From Microbacterium ginsengiterrae (lineage in GTDB: Bacteria; Actinomycetota; Actinomycetes; Actinomycetales; Microbacteriaceae): a stretch of 64,000 nucleotides of DNA. Shown here one piece after another: positions 61,228-64,000 of the stretch. Both the position numbers and the translations under genes were made by a program. The DNA lies in NCBI RefSeq assembly GCF_014205075.1, contig NZ_JACHMU010000001.1:1054001-1118000 (forward strand), read 5' to 3'. Every line of letters begins with the position of its first letter. Position 1 is the first letter of the stretch. The notes below the pieces were generated by a model. It was not told the DNA's origin. It did no database searches and saw only the letters and a list, made by a program, of their open reading frames with translations.

Positions 61228-62301
61228 TCAGCGGCCGATCTGGGTCATGAGGGACTGGGTGATGCTGGAGATGCCGAAGCCGGTGGTGGTCGGCGTGCGA
61301 TCGGCCTGCTTGTTGGACCAGACGGTCTCGGGGCGGGACTGCAGAAGAAGGAGGTTCTCCCCGTCGGGCAGCGTGCGGTCGATGGCCCATTCGATGTCCT
61401 GCGGGCTGCCGAAGTGCTTCTCGGCGCGCTTGGCGATGGCCGCGACGGCCTTCACCTCGTCGTCGTTGAGGCAGCGGATGCCGCGGCGCTCCGCCTCGAC
61501 CTCTCGCTCGACGACGCCCTGGGAGTCGGCATCAGGGACCATCTCGATGTGCTTGGCGCCGATCTGCTCCTCGGAGATCGTCAGCAGCACCTTGTCGACG
61601 TGCAGGTTGTCCGGCGTGACCGTGCCGGAGACGACGGACTCCCCGAGGCCCCAGGCCGCGTCGATGACGATGGTGGAGCGGTCTCCGTTAGAGGGGTCGA
61701 TGGTCATGGCCACCCCTGCCGTCTTCGCGTCGACCATCTTCTGCACGGCGACGGCCATCGACAGGCCCTCGTCGGGGATGTCGTTGGCGAGCCGGTAGAC
61801 GATGGCGCGCGAGGTGTACAGCGATGCCCAGCAGCGGCGCACGTGCTCGGCCACGGTGTCCTTGCCTCGCAGCCACAGGTAGGTGTCCTGCTGCCCGGCG
61901 AAGCTCGCGTCCGGGAGGTCCTCTGCCGTGGCGGACGAGCGGACGGCCACCGGCTGCTCCTCGGAGAAGCGCGCCTGCAGGGCATCGTATGCACGGTCGA
62001 ACTCGGCGGCGATGGCCGCGGGGATCTCGCGGTCGAGGAACTCCGCGCGGATCCGTGCCGACACGTCGTCGACGACGGCGACGTCATCGACGTCCAGCCC
62101 CTCGAGCAGGCGATCGATCTCGTCGGCGAGGCCGGTGAGTTCGACGAACGAGACGTAGGCGGCGGTCGTGACGGCGAAGCCGGGGGGAACGGGGAGGCCG
62201 GCACCGGTGAGGTTCACCAGTGACGCGCACTTGCCCCCGAGGGCGTCGACGCTCGTGGCGCCCTGCTCGTCGAAGAAGCGGATGAAGAGGTAGTCGCTCA
62301 T
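61228..62301 (-). CDS. creI: Aryl phosphate synthase ATP-grasp subunit (CreI-like, PPDK N-terminal domain)
   Basis: A 357-residue PEP/pyruvate-binding domain protein. DALGGKCASLVNLTGAGLPVPPGFAVTT, VAVRSSATAEDLPDASFAGQQDTYL, DAAWGLGESVVSGTVTPD and DIEWAIDRTLPDGENLLLLQSRPETVW are the ATP-grasp landmarks of PEP synthase. It supplies the phosphoryl group from ATP to the His of the partner subunit. ATG at 62301 lies one base after the P450 stop. It is half the size of PEP synthase, as expected for a split enzyme. Confidence 0.88.
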   Translation of the reverse strand: MSDYLFIRFFDEQGATSVDALGGKCASLVNLTGAGLPVPPGFAVTTAAYVSFVELTGLADEIDRLLEGLDVDDVAVVDDVSARIRAEFLDREIPAAIAAEFDRAYDALQARFSEEQPVAVRSSATAEDLPDASFAGQQDTYLWLRGKDTVAEHVRRCWASLYTSRAIVYRLANDIPDEGLSMAVAVQKMVDAKTAGVAMTIDPSNGDRSTIVIDAAWGLGESVVSGTVTPDNLHVDKVLLTISEEQIGAKHIEMVPDADSQGVVEREVEAERRGIRCLNDDEVKAVAAIAKRAEKHFGSPQDIEWAIDRTLPDGENLLLLQSRPETVWSNKQADRTPTTTGFGISSITQSLMTQIGR

Positions 62302-62302
62302 G

Positions 62303-63607
62303 TCAGGCCTCCCAGGTGACGGGGACGGATTCCGGGACGCGGAACGAGAGGTTCTCGCGGAAGTCGATGTCGGCGTCGTCCTGGAGACGGAGCCCCGGGA
62401 CGGCGGCGATGGTCTCCTCGAGCACGATCTTCGCCTGGAGCTTGGCGAGCATGTTGCCGAGGCAGTAGTGGATGCCGAAGCCGAAGGAGAGGTGGTTTCG
62501 GGCATCGGTACGGGAGATGTCGAAGACCTCGGGGTCGGCGAACATTTCCTCGTCGCGGTTCGCCGATCCCATGACGAGCAGCACGTTCGCGTCCTTCGGG
62601 ATCGCGACGCCGCCGATCTCCGTGTCGGCCAGCGCCTTGCGACGCCAGGCCACGATGGATCCGCTGAAGCGCAGGACCTCGTCGACGGCCGCGGCGATGC
62701 GGGCGGGGTCCTCGATGAGCGTCTCCCACTGCTCACGGTGCGACAGGAGAACGCGGATGCAGTTGGCGATGAGCGTCGTCGTCGTCTCGTGGCCGGCGAA
62801 CAGCAGGCTGTAGCAGAGCGAGGCGATCTCATGATCGGTGATCTCCGCTCCGCCGTCCTGCGCGGTGACGAGGTCCGCGATGAGGCTGTCGCCGCCGTCG
62901 GCGTGGGTTGCCGTTACGAGAGCGATGCACTCCTGCCAGTACTCGACGAGGTTGTGGGCGTGCGGGATCTGCGCCTCGTCGTCGAGGTTGCCCCACGTCA
63001 TGGCAGCCCGGGAGTCGGACCAGCGCTTGTAGGTGGGCACGAGCGACGTGTCCACACCGAGGAGCGTGAGGATCGTGATGGTCGGGATGTCGTAGGCGAC
63101 CTGGGCGAAGAAGTCGCCGGTGCGGTCGGGAGAGGCGAGCATCTCCTGAAGGGCTGCGCGGGTGTTCTCCCGGATCGTCGGCTCGAGAGCCTTGAACCGA
63201 CGCGGGGTGAACGCGCGCTGGGCGATGGCCCTGATCCGGGTGTGGTCCGGTGGGATGCGCGCGGACAGGCCGGAGTACGCGGTGAAGCCGCCCTCCTTCA
63301 TGATGCGGGTGGCCTGCGGGCCGCGCCCGCGCACGGGAGCCTGGGCGTTCTCACTGGAGAACGTCTCCCAGTTCTCGAAGGTCGCCTTCACGTCGGCGTA
63401 GCGGGTGACGACCCAGCAGTCGATGCGCTCGTCGTACATGACCGGTTCGCTGCGACGGAGTTCGGCGTATGCGCCGAACGGGTCCTTCATGTCGAAGGGC
63501 TCGTAACCGTGGTGGTCGCGGGCGGTGGCGGCGCCGGCGGCCGCGCTGTGGTCGACCGGACAGCCGGCGGCGGCTGCCGCTGCGGCTTCTGTCGGCGAGA
63601 GTGCCAT
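62303..63607 (-). CDS. creJ: Cytochrome P450 (CreJ-like)
   Basis: A 434-residue soluble class I P450. I-helix AGHETTTT (271-278), ExxR at E310-R313 and heme loop FGFGIHYCLG with C382 are present. The N-terminus is cytoplasmic with no anchor. CreJ in C. glutamicum oxidises the methyl group of a cresol phosphate using this kind of ferredoxin system. ATG at 63607 follows GGAG. It is the first gene after the regulator. Confidence 0.88.
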   Translation of the reverse strand: MALSPTEAAAAAAAGCPVDHSAAAGAATARDHHGYEPFDMKDPFGAYAELRRSEPVMYDERIDCWVVTRYADVKATFENWETFSSENAQAPVRGRGPQATRIMKEGGFTAYSGLSARIPPDHTRIRAIAQRAFTPRRFKALEPTIRENTRAALQEMLASPDRTGDFFAQVAYDIPTITILTLLGVDTSLVPTYKRWSDSRAAMTWGNLDDEAQIPHAHNLVEYWQECIALVTATHADGGDSLIADLVTAQDGGAEITDHEIASLCYSLLFAGHETTTTLIANCIRVLLSHREQWETLIEDPARIAAAVDEVLRFSGSIVAWRRKALADTEIGGVAIPKDANVLLVMGSANRDEEMFADPEVFDISRTDARNHLSFGFGIHYCLGNMLAKLQAKIVLEETIAAVPGLRLQDDADIDFRENLSFRVPESVPVTWEA

Positions 63608-63640
63608 GACGACTCCTTCGTGTCCACACTGAGCTTGGGA

Positions 63641-63669
63641 GTTCCGACGATCCCCCGGATCGCCGGAAC
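63641..63669. promoter_or_regulatory. Inverted repeat between regulator and P450
   Basis: GTTCCGACGATCC (63641-63653) and GGATCGCCGGAAC (63657-63669) form a 13-bp inverted repeat with one mismatch and a 3-base loop, in the 72-base gap between the IclR and creJ genes. It is either the iclR terminator or the regulator's operator for the cre operon. Confidence 0.55.
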
Positions 63670-63679
63670 CTGAGATCAT

Positions 63680-64000
63680 CTAACGCTCCCCCTCGGCGTT
63701 CCGACGCGACGACTTCCGTCCAGTGGAAACGTCTTGTCGGAGCGACTGGAGCGGGAAGCCCCCGACGCTGGATTCGATGCGCCGCGCGATGCCTCTCAGT
63801 GCGGGAAGGTGCCGTTCGATCGTCGACGTGCCGTCCGACGTCGTCACCAGCCCGAGGGCAGCGGCGACGAGTCCGCCCTGGAACACGGGGACGGCGATCG
63901 AGGTGGCGCCGACTCTCGTCTCCTCGAGCGAGGTGGCGAAGCTGCGGGTGCGGACGAGGGCGAGCTCCGCCCTCAGCGCGTCAGGGTCGACGTGCGTCTG
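63680..64000 (-). CDS. IclR-family regulator of the cre-like operon, partial
   Basis: Only the C-terminal 106 residues are inside the window; the gene runs off the end. ALVRTRSFATSLEETRVGATSIAVPVFQGGLVAAALGLVTTSDG is the IclR effector-domain ending (TSxEE-x7-AVPV-x6-AAL). It lies 72 bases upstream of the P450 gene on the same strand and probably controls the operon. The helix-turn-helix is not visible. Confidence 0.83.
   Translation of the reverse strand, partial: QTHVDPDALRAELALVRTRSFATSLEETRVGATSIAVPVFQGGLVAAALGLVTTSDGTSTIERHLPALRGIARRIESSVGGFPLQSLRQDVSTGRKSSRRNAEGER

Overview
The DNA is GC-rich (about 68-70 % by eye). It carries actinobacterial genes such as an IclR/TetR/PadR regulator repertoire, a Dcd of the mycobacterial bifunctional type and an LPXTG-type wall protein. 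Many genes show a TANNNT box exactly six bases before an ATG or GTG, as expected for leaderless actinobacterial mRNAs. Protein style and codon use suggest Microbacteriaceae, most likely Microbacterium or a close relative; this is an inference. The window reads as an ordinary chromosomal stretch rich in catabolic accessory operons. I saw no phage, insertion sequence or CRISPR array.

Layout. 0-2.3 kb: vanillate O-demethylase (vanB, vanA) with a perfect palindromic operator and a divergent PadR regulator. 3.2-9.1 kb: two MFS transporters, a divergent pair of His-rich MarR-like proteins, a tail-anchored protein, dcd and a GAP-family membrane protein; then tRNA-Gly(CCC). 9.5-14.3 kb: LLM flavin oxidoreductase coupled to a GH65 glycoside phosphorylase, two small proteins, ElaA. 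14.3-15.8 kb: GntR regulator and a divergent alpha/beta hydrolase with two shared operator sites. 15.9-17.8 kb: an enolase-superfamily racemase with its GNAT partner. 17.9-29.6 kb: a divergent locus around an XRE-cupin regulator. One arm holds an amino-acid type ABC transporter, SDR, NodB-like deacetylase/allantoinase, HbpS/GlcG-like protein and malate synthase G. The other holds a pentein amidinohydrolase, an M20 carbamoylase-type hydrolase and a ThDP enzyme. Together they look like uptake and breakdown of a ureido- or guanidino-type compound to glyoxylate and a 2-oxoacid. 29.9-34.5 kb: PatB-like lyase and two MHS-family transporters.

34.6-44.8 kb: a nine-gene operon (ABC importer, methyltransferase-like protein, Baeyer-Villiger monooxygenase, cupin, variant SDR, extradiol dioxygenase) preceded by a carboxymuconolactone decarboxylase-like gene, with a divergent IclR regulator and matching palindromic boxes. 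I do not recognise its pathway. 44.8-48.2 kb: LysR, class III CoA-transferase and glutaryl-CoA dehydrogenase, i.e. glutarate use. 48.2-51.8 kb: acyl-CoA ligase, thiolase, TetR. 51.9-54.7 kb: large secreted LPXTG protein. 54.8-64 kb: an IclR-controlled operon whose gene order matches creC-D-E-F-G-H-I-J of Corynebacterium glutamicum, the 4-cresol pathway in which the phenol is first phosphorylated, then oxidised by a P450, then dephosphorylated.

Working together: cre products (4-hydroxybenzoate, or vanillate if the substrate is a methoxylated cresol such as creosol) would feed ring cleavage, and vanAB at the other end of the window converts vanillate to protocatechuate. The organism is therefore probably a degrader of lignin-derived or alkylphenol aromatics.
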